Shown here piece after piece: positions 17,866-27,224 of a DNA stretch of 50,131 bases. Both the position numbers and the translations under genes were made by a program. The stretch's first letter is position 1; each line of letters opens with the position of its first letter. The DNA comes from an uncultured Porphyromonadaceae bacterium (GTDB lineage: Bacteria > Bacteroidota > Bacteroidia > Bacteroidales > Muribaculaceae), in contig URLF01000006.1 of assembly GCA_900548705.1 (NCBI GenBank), positions 1-50,131 on the forward strand. Direction: 5' to 3'. Under the pieces are notes generated by a model that was not told the origin of the DNA, did no database searches, and saw only the letters and a list, made by a program, of their open reading frames with translations.

Positions 17866-17938
17866 GCAGAACATTTGAATTGTTCATTACAGTTTACGAC
17901 TGCCTGCCAAACGGTAAATTCAGTGGTCTGATTAGCAT

Positions 17939-18017
17939 CCCCCATAAAACAATCGCTTCGCGATGTTTGAGCCGAAAGAAGCCGGCCAGACATCGCGAAG
18001 CGATTGTTTTATGGGGG
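17939..18017. repeat. Perfect 28-bp inverted repeat between convergent genes
   Basis: Arms at 17939-17966 and 17990-18017 are perfectly complementary over 28 bases, with a 23-base loop. Each arm contains its own small dyad (ATCGC TTC GCGAT on the left, ATCGC GAA GCGAT on the right), so the element can fold as one long stem or as two side hairpins. It lies between the end of the three-gene operon and the end of the 1532-residue surface protein gene, where it could stop transcription from both sides. It shares the ACATCGC/GCGATGT core with 24002-24084. Confidence 0.7.
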
Positions 18018-18025
18018 AAGGAAGC

Positions 18026-18046
18026 CCCCGGGAATCGCTCCCGGGG
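18026..18046 (-). terminator. Hairpin after the large surface protein gene
   Basis: CCCCGGGA (18026-18033) pairs with TCCCGGGG (18039-18046) around a five-base loop. Short GGAAG/CTTCC flanks extend the stem. It begins about 20 bases after the stop of the minus-strand gene. The T tract is poor. Confidence 0.55.
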
Positions 18047-18065
18047 AACTTCCATAGAGGGATTA

Positions 18066-21000
18066 TCAGCGAACGACAACCTTGGTGGTGGTGCGGTTCA
18101 CGCGGACAAGGTAGATACCTGAAAGCACATCCACACTGGCATTGCCTTCGGCTGAATAGAGGGTCTTGCCATCGGTGGCCACGATTGCCACTGCCATGCC
18201 CTCAGCACCGGTAACGATGATGCGCTTGCCTTCGACAGAAACCTTGACTCCGGCGGCAACGATGTCGGCGAGACCTGACTTCTTGACAGTCACGGAGGCT
18301 GCTTCTGATTCACCACGGTTGTAGACTGCGGTCACATGGTATACATGGTCGGCTGACATGTCAGCGTCGGCATGGGTGAAGGTGTTGGTGGTCACAGGCT
18401 CAGTGTTGAGCTTGACACCGTCGCAATATACGTTGTAGCCGGTCAGCTCAAGGCCAATGGTAGCGTTGGCGGCGATAAATTCAACATCGTCGAGCATGAA
18501 CATCATACCGTCGTTGGATACCACACGGATTGCGAAACGGAGCGCGCCCTCGGGAAGATCGAAGGAGAAGTCACCCCAGCCGTCGGTGCGAACCACACGG
18601 CAGCTCATACCGGGATTGTTGAACGAGTCAAGCTGCACGAAGTCGTCGGGATTGACTGAGTTCTCGGTGCAGTACCATACCTGTATCAACTCGCTGTAGT
18701 TGATGGAGCAGTTCTTACCCTTGAAGGTGACGGTCTGGGCGATACCCTTCAGTTCGGGCGAGATGGCCCAGTCATCGGAGGGAACAATGTCGGTGGGGCC
18801 GTCGCCGATAGAGTAAATCGAGCCGATATACTGGTTACCGCTGGCAGCCACATATTCCTTGGCGTAGCTTGAGGTGGAAAAGTTCTCGTGGGTTCCGTCG
18901 ATTACGATGAATGACTGATGGTCGACACCTCCCTCATGGTTGGGAACCTCGATGTTTCCAAGGTTGCCGGAAGGACGGTCGTCACGGTCGATGAATGTCC
19001 AGCCCTCAGCCTCGTTGGAGAAGGGCTCGGCATCCTCGAATGACTCCAGGTAGGGATCATAGGGGAGCTCGTCATGGAGGATCGCATCCCATGTAAGCAC
19101 ATTGCCCTCCTCACCGGACACACCAGCGAGATTCTGCACAGAGGGGAGCAGGCTTTCCTCACGGGTCACGGTGGCAGCCTGTGATGTCAGGTTGTTGCTG
19201 AGGTCGAGATCGGCGTCATAGACAACGCGGGCGGTGTAAGCGACAACCTTGTCTCCGGCCATCGAGAGAGCCTGCTCGAATGTGAGAGCGGTCTGCTCAC
19301 CGGCAGCAAGGCCATCCACAGACTGGGAAGCGACGACTTCGCCGTTACCAAGCAGTTCGACGGTGAATGCGCCGGCTGCAAGACGGCCCACATTCTCCAC
19401 AACTGCCTCAACTTCGAAGGTTTCACCGGCCACAGCCTTTTTGGGAGCGGTCACCGAGACAGCGCCGAGGTCATAGTCAGGCATGTCGACGAACTTCATG
19501 TTGTCGAAGAAGCAATATACCAGACCGTCTGAATGGTAGCGGATGATGAGCTGGATTACCTTGCCGGCGTAAGCCTCAAGGTCAACCACCTTCTTGGTCC
19601 AGATATTGTCAGTGTCGTTAGTGTAATCGATAGTGGTCACCACGCTCTGCTCACCCTCGCATACCACGATGATGTCGAGCTTGGTCTTGTCGGTATCGGT
19701 GATTTTCCAAGTGTAGAGCGAGAATACGGGATGGGCGGCTCCGGCCAGGTCAACCTTGCCGAGGATGAAGTCTCCGCGACCCTTGCCCATACCGAGAGTG
19801 GAGCTTGAGCCGGTACGTTCGCCATAGAAGAACTGGCCGTCGCCATCCTGGGATGTCACGGAATTCATATCGCCGTCGGCCTTCATACCGAATTCACAGC
19901 CATCCCAAGGATCGATGCCCACGATATAGTCATGGACGTCGTCAAGGCAGCTCATAGCCACGGGGAGTTCATAGGCGGGGCCGACAGGCACCAGTCCTGC
20001 ACCCTGGAGGTACTCACCCTCGACACCACGGTTGATGGTCAGCACACCTACCTGCTGGAATGCCTGCGGAGCATTCTCGGGCTGCGCCTGGAAGGTGTAG
20101 CTAAGCTCGGTGACAGGCTGCTGGTTCATCTTATTCCATTTCTGGGCCTCGTTGTCAAAGAGATATACGTTGTAGGCAAGATTGTCGGTATAGAGGGGGT
20201 TGCCGTCGACATCCTCGGTGGCATGTTCCCATGTGAGGGTAAGTTCACCATTCTTGTCGGGATTCTCGACAGCCTTCACTACGGCGGGAGGATTAGGCAC
20301 ATTGGGGCCGACATACGACGAAGCGGAAACCACACGTCCCTTGTCTCCGGAGGTGGTGCAAGCCTCGACGGTATATGTGTAACGGCCGGCTTCGGCTACC
20401 TCATCCTGGATGCTTACCAGAGTGTTAGCGCCGACAGTCTTCTCCTCAACCAGTTCATTGTCACGCAGCACGCGCACGAGCATATTGCCTGTGAAGTCAG
20501 CACCTGTGACGGTCTTAGCCGGCGTCTTGAACTCAATGGCGGCTTTAAGGTCACCCTTGATGTCAGGAACCACCTTGAGGTCAGTCACCGCGTCGGGAGC
20601 GGTAGCTCCGTAAGGAGCCGAGATGGAGTAGCTGCAAAGGGTAAGATCCCACTGTCCGGCCTCGCTGACAGCATGGAAACCGATGAAATAGTCTCCGGTT
20701 GCGGCAGGTACGAGTGAAGCGGTCATGGTATAGTCGTCCCCGCCCAGTGTTGTGGGTTCTACCAGCATAATAGTCATAGCCTCGGCATCAGAAGAGGTGC
20801 CCATCTTGATTTCAAGCATTTCGGGATACCTGTCGCTGTAAGCGTGGGCCACAGCCGCGAAATCATATGCCTTTCCGGCCTCGAGATGGATTGCGGGCGA
20901 AATCAGCCAGTCATCACCGTCGTTGCTGTTGCTGTAAGAGTAGATTGTACCCTTATTCGAGGTGAATTTCCAGGTCTTGCCGTCATCATTGGCATCAATG

Positions 21001-22664
21001 ACCGCATGCTGGCTGAATGTGGCCTGATCCTTCATGTTCATCTCCAGCGGAGCATTGTAATGTCCGAGATAAACGATGTTTGACATCACTGACTTTGAGG
21101 TCTTGGCGTCATACTTGGCCATAACGCCGAAGCTGAACCCGGTGAAGTCATCAGGAGTAGCCTGGGTCTTGGTCCAGGACTCACCTGTGATGTCAGCTGC
21201 TACCGTAGTGCCCTCGGCATCCACGATATCATACTTCACCTCTTCGGGATTGAAGAATCCGCCATCGGAAGATGCGGTCACGGCATCCCAGGTAAGGGTG
21301 AAACTACCGTCGGCATAGGCGAGCTTCACATTGCCGGGAGCAGCAGGAGTACCCTTGCCGATATAGCAGGAATATTTGGCTTGGTTTGACTCCCCGTCGG
21401 TATTTGTGGCCACGGCGGCAAACTGAATCATACCGCTGTTCTCCATCGTCTTGACAACCTCGATGGTCTCGCCTGCGACTCCGGTGCCGGCAAGAATCTC
21501 CTCACCGTCGGCATAAATCTTGTAGCCCATTTCGGTGTCTGAGACATCAGTGCCGTCATACAGCTCAGTGGGAAGCGTGATTGTGAAGTTGGCATCCATC
21601 GAGCCATCCGAACAGCTCACCTCGAAGCCGGGAACGGCGGGAGCCTTGTCAGGAGCCTGGAAGGGGATATACATGCCGACAACCTCATCGCCGTTGGCAA
21701 ACTCGGCGATTACCGTAGACTGGGCGGTCTGGGGATTGATTTCGGTAAGACCTGACGCTGCGTCGTTGCAATATGCAAGGATAATCGTGTTGTCCTTGTC
21801 ATTGTAAGCGGCCGAGCTCATATAGAACAGGTCGGGACAGCCGGTAGCGCCTACAAGGGTAAGTTCACCTGTGGTCTTGTTGATTTTGTAAAGGTTACCG
21901 CTGAGGTCGATACCATAAGCCTGGCCGAACTTGTCGATGGCCACGCCGCGCAGCGAGACATCTATGTCGGCGATTTTCATCACCTTCTTTGACTGGAGGT
22001 CGAGATAACCCCAATGACGGTAAACTTCCCCGTAATAGTCGCCGGAGAAACAGCCGTAGACACGGCCTGAGGTCGTGTCATACGCGACATCGGTAGCCTT
22101 CAGTGGCAGGTCATCCCACTCGTAGACCTGAATCAAGTCGCCGGTTTCGGCATCATATACATACAGGTCATAGCCCATCACATATGAGCCATAGGCCACC
22201 TCATACATCGTGTAGACCTTGCCGTCACCGTCATAGAAACTGTATACGGGCGACTGGGTCTTGAACATCATTGTGAAGTCACCTCCGGTAGATACCGGCA
22301 GCTTGTAGACACCCAACTTGTCGTAATTGGTCCAGGTGGAATTGTAAATCACCGTTCCGTACAAGTTGAGCGACGCCGACACGCGCTGGGCGGTCGTTGC
22401 CGAACGGAGCGCCTTGGCGTTCTTGACTTTGACCAGCGATTCAGGAACACGGAACAGCCCGGAACCGGAATTGGAAATCTTCCGCACTCCGCCCGTCAGA
22501 TTCAACGCACGATTTTCCCCTGAAGACTGGGTACGGGTTGCTTCCGGACACCTCTTCAGGTTGTCAGAAGCATTCCTCATCTGAGCCAAAGGCGCAGCAT
22601 TTGCCGGCACCATGAGCCCGAAGGCCATTGCGCCTGAAAGCAAAAGCGATAGACTTTTTCTCAT
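18066..22664 (-). CDS. Large multi-domain exported surface protein (1532 aa)
   Basis: A signal peptide (MRKSLSLLLSGAMAFG, cleaved near ANA, residue 23) starts the protein. Domains read from the sequence, with rough positions: a propeller-like region with repeated YDTTSGRVYG, GVAIDKFGQAYGI and LYKINKTTGELTLVG blocks (about 110-350); fibronectin III-like sandwiches; and jelly-roll 'choice-of-anchor J' or cleaved-adhesin-like modules (DDWLISPAIHLEAGKAYDF is the marker). A CARDB-like domain follows (ETFEVEAVVENVGR, about 1110-1215), then a further jelly roll. The C-terminal 70 residues end SGIYLVRVNRTTTKVVVR, like a Por-type sorting tail and like the tail of the small protein at 14925-15389. It is probably an adhesin or matrix/glycan-binding protein. 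No protease active site was noticed. It has its own promoter and a leader of about 175 bases. Confidence 0.75.
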   Translation of the reverse strand: MRKSLSLLLSGAMAFGLMVPANAAPLAQMRNASDNLKRCPEATRTQSSGENRALNLTGGVRKISNSGSGLFRVPESLVKVKNAKALRSATTAQRVSASLNLYGTVIYNSTWTNYDKLGVYKLPVSTGGDFTMMFKTQSPVYSFYDGDGKVYTMYEVAYGSYVMGYDLYVYDAETGDLIQVYEWDDLPLKATDVAYDTTSGRVYGCFSGDYYGEVYRHWGYLDLQSKKVMKIADIDVSLRGVAIDKFGQAYGIDLSGNLYKINKTTGELTLVGATGCPDLFYMSSAAYNDKDNTIILAYCNDAASGLTEINPQTAQSTVIAEFANGDEVVGMYIPFQAPDKAPAVPGFEVSCSDGSMDANFTITLPTELYDGTDVSDTEMGYKIYADGEEILAGTGVAGETIEVVKTMENSGMIQFAAVATNTDGESNQAKYSCYIGKGTPAAPGNVKLAYADGSFTLTWDAVTASSDGGFFNPEEVKYDIVDAEGTTVAADITGESWTKTQATPDDFTGFSFGVMAKYDAKTSKSVMSNIVYLGHYNAPLEMNMKDQATFSQHAVIDANDDGKTWKFTSNKGTIYSYSNSNDGDDWLISPAIHLEAGKAYDFAAVAHAYSDRYPEMLEIKMGTSSDAEAMTIMLVEPTTLGGDDYTMTASLVPAATGDYFIGFHAVSEAGQWDLTLCSYSISAPYGATAPDAVTDLKVVPDIKGDLKAAIEFKTPAKTVTGADFTGNMLVRVLRDNELVEEKTVGANTLVSIQDEVAEAGRYTYTVEACTTSGDKGRVVSASSYVGPNVPNPPAVVKAVENPDKNGELTLTWEHATEDVDGNPLYTDNLAYNVYLFDNEAQKWNKMNQQPVTELSYTFQAQPENAPQAFQQVGVLTINRGVEGEYLQGAGLVPVGPAYELPVAMSCLDDVHDYIVGIDPWDGCEFGMKADGDMNSVTSQDGDGQFFYGERTGSSSTLGMGKGRGDFILGKVDLAGAAHPVFSLYTWKITDTDKTKLDIIVVCEGEQSVVTTIDYTNDTDNIWTKKVVDLEAYAGKVIQLIIRYHSDGLVYCFFDNMKFVDMPDYDLGAVSVTAPKKAVAGETFEVEAVVENVGRLAAGAFTVELLGNGEVVASQSVDGLAAGEQTALTFEQALSMAGDKVVAYTARVVYDADLDLSNNLTSQAATVTREESLLPSVQNLAGVSGEEGNVLTWDAILHDELPYDPYLESFEDAEPFSNEAEGWTFIDRDDRPSGNLGNIEVPNHEGGVDHQSFIVIDGTHENFSTSSYAKEYVAASGNQYIGSIYSIGDGPTDIVPSDDWAISPELKGIAQTVTFKGKNCSINYSELIQVWYCTENSVNPDDFVQLDSFNNPGMSCRVVRTDGWGDFSFDLPEGALRFAIRVVSNDGMMFMLDDVEFIAANATIGLELTGYNVYCDGVKLNTEPVTTNTFTHADADMSADHVYHVTAVYNRGESEAASVTVKKSGLADIVAAGVKVSVEGKRIIVTGAEGMAVAIVATDGKTLYSAEGNASVDVLSGIYLVRVNRTTTKVVVR

Positions 22665-22845
22665 AATGCAATGATAATGTTAAAATAGAACTATGATTAG
22701 TGGAATAAAAAAGTAATCTCCGCATCTGTTAACAGCAAATGGCCATCCCTGGCATCCATTGCATAATCATGCCTCACTCACACCAACAATTTGCAAGCTC
22801 AATGATTATAAGAATGTTCATTTTGCCATTTGCCATCTTTTCCGG

Positions 22846-22877
22846 CAAAGATAGCATATTACCTTCTCATTTCCAAA
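22846..22877 (-). promoter_or_regulatory. Bacteroidota-type promoter for the large surface protein
   Basis: Read on the minus strand, TTTG (complement of 22874-22877) and TATCTTTG (complement of 22846-22853) are separated by 20 bases, an exact consensus match. It begins a few bases after the acyltransferase stop and gives the surface protein a leader of about 175 bases. Confidence 0.72.
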
Positions 22878-22883
22878 TTATAT

Positions 22884-23936
22884 TTACACCTGACTCGACT
22901 CTGTGTCAAAATAATGACTCTTTTGCTTTTTCTTATCCCCAATGTCAAGTCTTTTGCCAAGGACAAAGAACGACAGCCACCGGTTCCTTTTGATAATGTT
23001 AATCAACAAAAGACTTATGCCCAAAACACCGAGAGAGACCGCCGGTGTGACAATAAGATTATAGACCTTAGGATTCATTCCATCAATATGCCCGATATAT
23101 TTCGGAGGCAATTCCAGCAATATTGTCTGGAAAAGATAAACCCCAAGAGTTTCCGCTCCCCACGCGGCAATCATCCGGCCATACTTGCCAGCAGTTATCT
23201 TCATTGACAAATATTCAAACAGCGATATGAAGAAAAGAGAACCGGCCAATCCTATGACAAACCGGAAAAGGTAGCAATACAGCCCGGCATATTCATGCTC
23301 ATTGATTGCCGTCTTGAATGCCGCAAGACATCTTGCCACGAGAATCTCACTGTTGAAATGAGGTAACATCAAAATAAAGACCGCCCCGGAGCATAAGGCT
23401 ATCATTCCGGCCTTGGCTTTCAAGTAACTCTGATAGGTTCTCAATAAAATACCGAGAAGGAAGTAGGGATACAGACGGTCCACTCCGAAATCCGTGATGC
23501 AAAAACTGACGACAAGCGAAAGCATGATTCCAAGCCAACGCCAGGACACCACTTTTATCCCCACATAATAAATCAGAAAACAAAGGAAGGCTGATTTGAG
23601 AAACCAATAAGATGAAATTATACTGTTCATAGCTATTGACGGCCCCGATTTCAGCCATACTCCTACCGCAAGGAAACCGCCGACCAACAATGGAGGGAGC
23701 AACAACTGCCGGGCTTTTATGGTGATGAAGTCCCTGAATCGTTTTTCCGTCACTGACCCTGAGAAGAATCCGACCACGGTCATAAACAACGGCATATGGA
23801 AAGAATAGATGGCGATAAACACCGGATTCTCCGTAGGATCTGATGTCTGAAGATACGCTACCGCGTGACCCCACAGCACCATTAATATGGCGAACAGTTT
23901 AATAGCGTCATATACCAGATTTCGTTCTTTTGCCAT
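22884..23936 (-). CDS. Membrane acyltransferase 3 family protein
   Basis: A polytopic membrane protein of about 350 residues from the acyltransferase 3 (OafA/YrhL-like) superfamily, which transfers acyl groups to extracytoplasmic sugars or other carbohydrates. The N-terminus YDAIKLFAILMVLWGHA carries the family histidine after the first membrane segment, and FHMPLFMTVVGFFSGS follows as the second signature. About ten hydrophobic segments can be traced. A TTG start at 23948 is possible, but the ATG at 23936 (MAKERNLVYD) is preferred. No clear promoter was found upstream. The next gene upstream on this strand is nuoN, with a large hairpin between. The substrate is unknown. Confidence 0.82.
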   Translation of the reverse strand: MAKERNLVYDAIKLFAILMVLWGHAVAYLQTSDPTENPVFIAIYSFHMPLFMTVVGFFSGSVTEKRFRDFITIKARQLLLPPLLVGGFLAVGVWLKSGPSIAMNSIISSYWFLKSAFLCFLIYYVGIKVVSWRWLGIMLSLVVSFCITDFGVDRLYPYFLLGILLRTYQSYLKAKAGMIALCSGAVFILMLPHFNSEILVARCLAAFKTAINEHEYAGLYCYLFRFVIGLAGSLFFISLFEYLSMKITAGKYGRMIAAWGAETLGVYLFQTILLELPPKYIGHIDGMNPKVYNLIVTPAVSLGVLGISLLLINIIKRNRWLSFFVLGKRLDIGDKKKQKSHYFDTESSQV

Positions 23937-24001
23937 CGGGATTGCCAATATTTCCGGTTATGTGTTACAATTGGGCAGAGGGCTTGGCGCGTATGCCGGA
24001 A

Positions 24002-24084
24002 TTCATTTTACAGGGACATCGCTCCGCGATGTTGTCTTGGAGGGCCAAGTCCAACTCAGCGAAGCGATGTCCCGGTAAATGAGG
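24002..24084. repeat. Large imperfect palindrome downstream of nuoN
   Basis: Outer arms at about 24002-24026 and 24061-24084 pair imperfectly (TCATTTTACAGGGACATCGC against GCGATGTCCCGGTAAATGA). Inside, GTTG/CAAC and CTTGG/CCAAG form a tip stem with an AGGG loop. The left arm also holds its own perfect dyad, ACATCGC TCC GCGATGT. It starts about 60 bases after the nuoN stop, so it is the best candidate for the end of the nuo-atp transcript. It shares its core with the repeat at 17939-18017. Confidence 0.6.
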
Positions 24085-24147
24085 ATAGGCGGCCATTCTT
24101 TACTCTGGCCATCATATCTTAAACGGGGATGAAACCCGGTTATTGCA

Positions 24148-25617
24148 TCAATATATGAATCCGAAGAGGTCTGACACCGCAACGGAGTTGAATATCGAGT
24201 CGTAGAAGAAGCTTACGATACCCAGCAGGATTATACCCAGCACGGTTGCCCACAGGCTGACGCGCTCGCTGCAAGTGGAACGGAATGTCGCGATGCGGGG
24301 TTCTTCAGGTGAGATATACATCGCCTTCACCACCAGCAGGTAGTAATAGAGGGATATGATAGTGTTGATAAGGGCAATCAGCACGAGGATATAGATGGCA
24401 ATCGAACCCTGGTTGATGGCCGAGGTGAAGATGAAGAACTTGCTGAAAAATCCGGCAAAGGGAGGGATACCGGCCAGCGAGAACATCGCGAGGGTCATCG
24501 AGAAGGAGAGCCAGGGATTGGTCTTGGAGAGGCCGTTGTAATCGGTCATCTCCACCATTCCGGTCTTGTTCTCGATTGCGCCGATAACACCGAAGGCGGC
24601 AAGGTTGGAGAAGATGTAGACAAGGATGTAATACATCATCGCTGTCAGGCCCATCTCATTGCATCCCACGATACCGAGCATGATATATCCGGCCTGGGAA
24701 ATGGAGGAGAATGCCAGGAAGCGCTTCATATTGCGCTGACGAATGGCGAAGAGGTTACCGACAGTGATGGTGGCGATAATCAGTGCATAAAGCATCCACT
24801 CCCAAACCTGGCTGTAGAACTGGCCGAAGGCCTGCACCAGAATCACCAGGAAGGCGAAAGCGGCAGCACCCTTGGAAATAACCGACAGATAAGAGGTGAC
24901 GGGGGTAGGAGCACCCTGATATACATCGGCTGTCCAGAGGTGGAAGGGGACAAGCGAAAGCTTGAAGCCGAGACCCGAGACAACGAATGCCAAGGCCATA
25001 ATCAGCATCGTGTTGCTCTGCGAGCCGAGCTGCATGGCGATGTCCTCGAAGTAGAGCGAACCGGCAAGACCGTAGACAAACGACAGACCCATCATGAAAA
25101 TAGCAGATGAGAACACGGCGGTCATGAGATATTTGACAGCGGCCTCGTGGCTCTCATAACGGTGCTTGTCGAAAGCCACCATCGCAGCCAGAGGCAGCGA
25201 CGCTGATTCGAGACCGATGAGGAAGAGGAGGAAATGACGGGCCGAAATCATCAGGTACATTCCGAAGAGTGTCACCAGCAGGAGTTCGTAATATTCTCCA
25301 CGGCGCACAGCCTGGAAATCGGAGTTGACCCAGGAGGTAGCCTGGACAAGCACGATCAGCACACCGACATTCAGGATGTTCTTTATCATCGCGCAGACGG
25401 GTGACGTTACATACATTCCGGCGAACGCCTCGACGGTGTCTGCCGTGCCGCCCCAGATGAAGCTCCACGCTGTGAAGAGGAGGAACAGCACTGAGGTGAC
25501 CGCTGAGGTCGCGCCCAGGGCCTTGCGGGGCATGAACGTATCATAGAGGAATACCAACAGGAACACCACAAGCAGGGCGATTTCCTGTTTCATTGCCAAA
25601 AATTGAGAGTAATCCAT
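24148..25617 (-). CDS. nuoN: Complex I subunit NuoN
   Basis: An antiporter-like proton-pumping membrane subunit of respiratory complex I, 489 residues with about 14 membrane segments. The key glutamate lies in FLIGLESASLPLAAMVAF. HLWTADVYQGAPTPVTSYLSV followed by SKGAA holds the conserved pump-channel lysine. It is the last gene of the nuo-atp cluster, 41 bases after nuoM. Its length is normal and no break is seen. Confidence 0.96.
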   Translation of the reverse strand: MDYSQFLAMKQEIALLVVFLLVFLYDTFMPRKALGATSAVTSVLFLLFTAWSFIWGGTADTVEAFAGMYVTSPVCAMIKNILNVGVLIVLVQATSWVNSDFQAVRRGEYYELLLVTLFGMYLMISARHFLLFLIGLESASLPLAAMVAFDKHRYESHEAAVKYLMTAVFSSAIFMMGLSFVYGLAGSLYFEDIAMQLGSQSNTMLIMALAFVVSGLGFKLSLVPFHLWTADVYQGAPTPVTSYLSVISKGAAAFAFLVILVQAFGQFYSQVWEWMLYALIIATITVGNLFAIRQRNMKRFLAFSSISQAGYIMLGIVGCNEMGLTAMMYYILVYIFSNLAAFGVIGAIENKTGMVEMTDYNGLSKTNPWLSFSMTLAMFSLAGIPPFAGFFSKFFIFTSAINQGSIAIYILVLIALINTIISLYYYLLVVKAMYISPEEPRIATFRSTCSERVSLWATVLGIILLGIVSFFYDSIFNSVAVSDLFGFIY

Positions 25618-25658
25618 GTGACAGAATTGGTTTCTTCCGTTTCAAAGGTTTGTCAACA

Positions 25659-27164
25659 TCAGTTGAGGCCGATGGCGCGGAATATTTCGGGGCTGAAGGT
25701 GAAACGAATAAGGCTCTCGAAGAAGTTGGGGAAACAACCGATGGCGGCCACGCTGACGATGAGCGTGATGGTCGAAAGGCGTTCCCACCAGGTGGCGTCG
25801 GTAAGCTCGGCGTGATGGGGGTCGAGAACCGGGCCGAAGAGGAGCTTGCCGACTGTGCGGAGGATGTAGACCGCTGTAATCACAATCGAGCAGCAGGCCA
25901 CGATGGTGAACACTCGGTGGAACATATCAGTATGCTCGAACGAGCCGACGAAGATTGTCATCTCGGCGACGAAGCCCGACAGACCGGGGAGACCCAGCGA
26001 GGCCATACCGGCGATGACATATCCCACACCGAGGAAGGGGAGTATTTTCATCAGACCACCCATCAGACGGATGTCGCGGGTATGGGTACGTCCGTAAATC
26101 ATACCGATCAGGGCAAAGAACAGGGCTGTCATCAGACCGTGGGAAAGCATCTGCATGATGGCACCGGTGAGGGCTGTGGTGTTGATCATCAGGATAGCGA
26201 ACAACACCATACCGCAGTGGCTTACCGAAGAGTATGCGTTGATATACTTGAGGTCTGTCTGCACGCAAGCCGAGAAGGCTCCGTAGACAACCGAGATACC
26301 GGTCAGGATGAGGAATATCCAGGCGAGGTCGTTGGCGGCCTGAGGCATCAGGTACATGGCCACACGGAAGCATCCGTAACCTCCGAGCTTCATAAGCACA
26401 CCGGCGTGGAGCATCGACACGGCGGTCGGAGCGCAGGCGTGACCGTCAGGACTCCAGGTGTGGAAGGGGAACATGGCGCCCAGCACACCGAAACCGACGA
26501 AGCACATCGGGAAGAGGAAATACTGCCATCCCTTGGAAATGCTGGCGTTCTGTGAAATCTCAAGGATGTTCCATGTGAGCTGCTGGCCTTCGGGCGCGGA
26601 ATGGAAGTAGATACCGATAAGGCTGAGCATCAGGAAGGCTGAACCGCCCATCAGCATCAGGGTAAGCTTCATTGCCGAGTATTCCTTGCGGCCGGTGCCC
26701 CAGACTCCGATAAGAAGGTACATCGGGATAAGGGCGACCTCGTAGAACATGAACATCGTGAAGAGGTCGATTGAGATGAAGAAGCCGTAGACTCCGGTCG
26801 AAAGGAGGATGAGCCACATGAAGAAGTGGCGGGCATCGTCAATCTTCCAGGAGGCGAATGAGCCGGCGAAAACGATAATCGACGAAAGGATAAGCATCGC
26901 GATGGAGATTCCGTCCACACCGACGGAAAGCTTGATGTTCAGCGGAGCGAACCATGTCCAGTCTCCCCGGAAGAGCATCTCCTCCATATTGCCTGCAGCG
27001 CGGAGGGCGATGTAGTCGCAGAGGACCCACACGCTCAGGCCCATCAGCAGGATTGAACCCGCGACGGCTACCGTGCGGACCTGCCTGATGTTTTTGCATA
27101 TGGCGAAACCGGCCAGCATCAGCAGGGGAATCACCACGAAGTAAATCAGAAGGTTTGAAAACAT
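25659..27164 (-). CDS. nuoM: Complex I subunit NuoM
   Basis: The second antiporter-like proton-pumping subunit, 501 residues. It has FMFYEVALIPMYLLIGVWG with the conserved glutamate and FHTWSPDGHACAPTAV, then SMLHAGVLMKLGGYG with the channel lysine. The usual LPDAHxxAPT motif reads SPDGHACAPT here, a modest variation. It lies between nuoL (60-base gap) and nuoN, the usual order of the three pump subunits. Confidence 0.96.
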   Translation of the reverse strand: MFSNLLIYFVVIPLLMLAGFAICKNIRQVRTVAVAGSILLMGLSVWVLCDYIALRAAGNMEEMLFRGDWTWFAPLNIKLSVGVDGISIAMLILSSIIVFAGSFASWKIDDARHFFMWLILLSTGVYGFFISIDLFTMFMFYEVALIPMYLLIGVWGTGRKEYSAMKLTLMLMGGSAFLMLSLIGIYFHSAPEGQQLTWNILEISQNASISKGWQYFLFPMCFVGFGVLGAMFPFHTWSPDGHACAPTAVSMLHAGVLMKLGGYGCFRVAMYLMPQAANDLAWIFLILTGISVVYGAFSACVQTDLKYINAYSSVSHCGMVLFAILMINTTALTGAIMQMLSHGLMTALFFALIGMIYGRTHTRDIRLMGGLMKILPFLGVGYVIAGMASLGLPGLSGFVAEMTIFVGSFEHTDMFHRVFTIVACCSIVITAVYILRTVGKLLFGPVLDPHHAELTDATWWERLSTITLIVSVAAIGCFPNFFESLIRFTFSPEIFRAIGLN

Positions 27165-27224
27165 CTCTGTTTCTGTATTTCTATGATACTATATTTTCAC
27201 TGTAAGGATTCGGGAGACTGCCGG

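Noticed and set aside
25593..26555. 320-codon open frame antisense to nuoM
   Set aside because: Same reason: a His/Glu/Gly-rich antisense shadow of a clear membrane protein gene.
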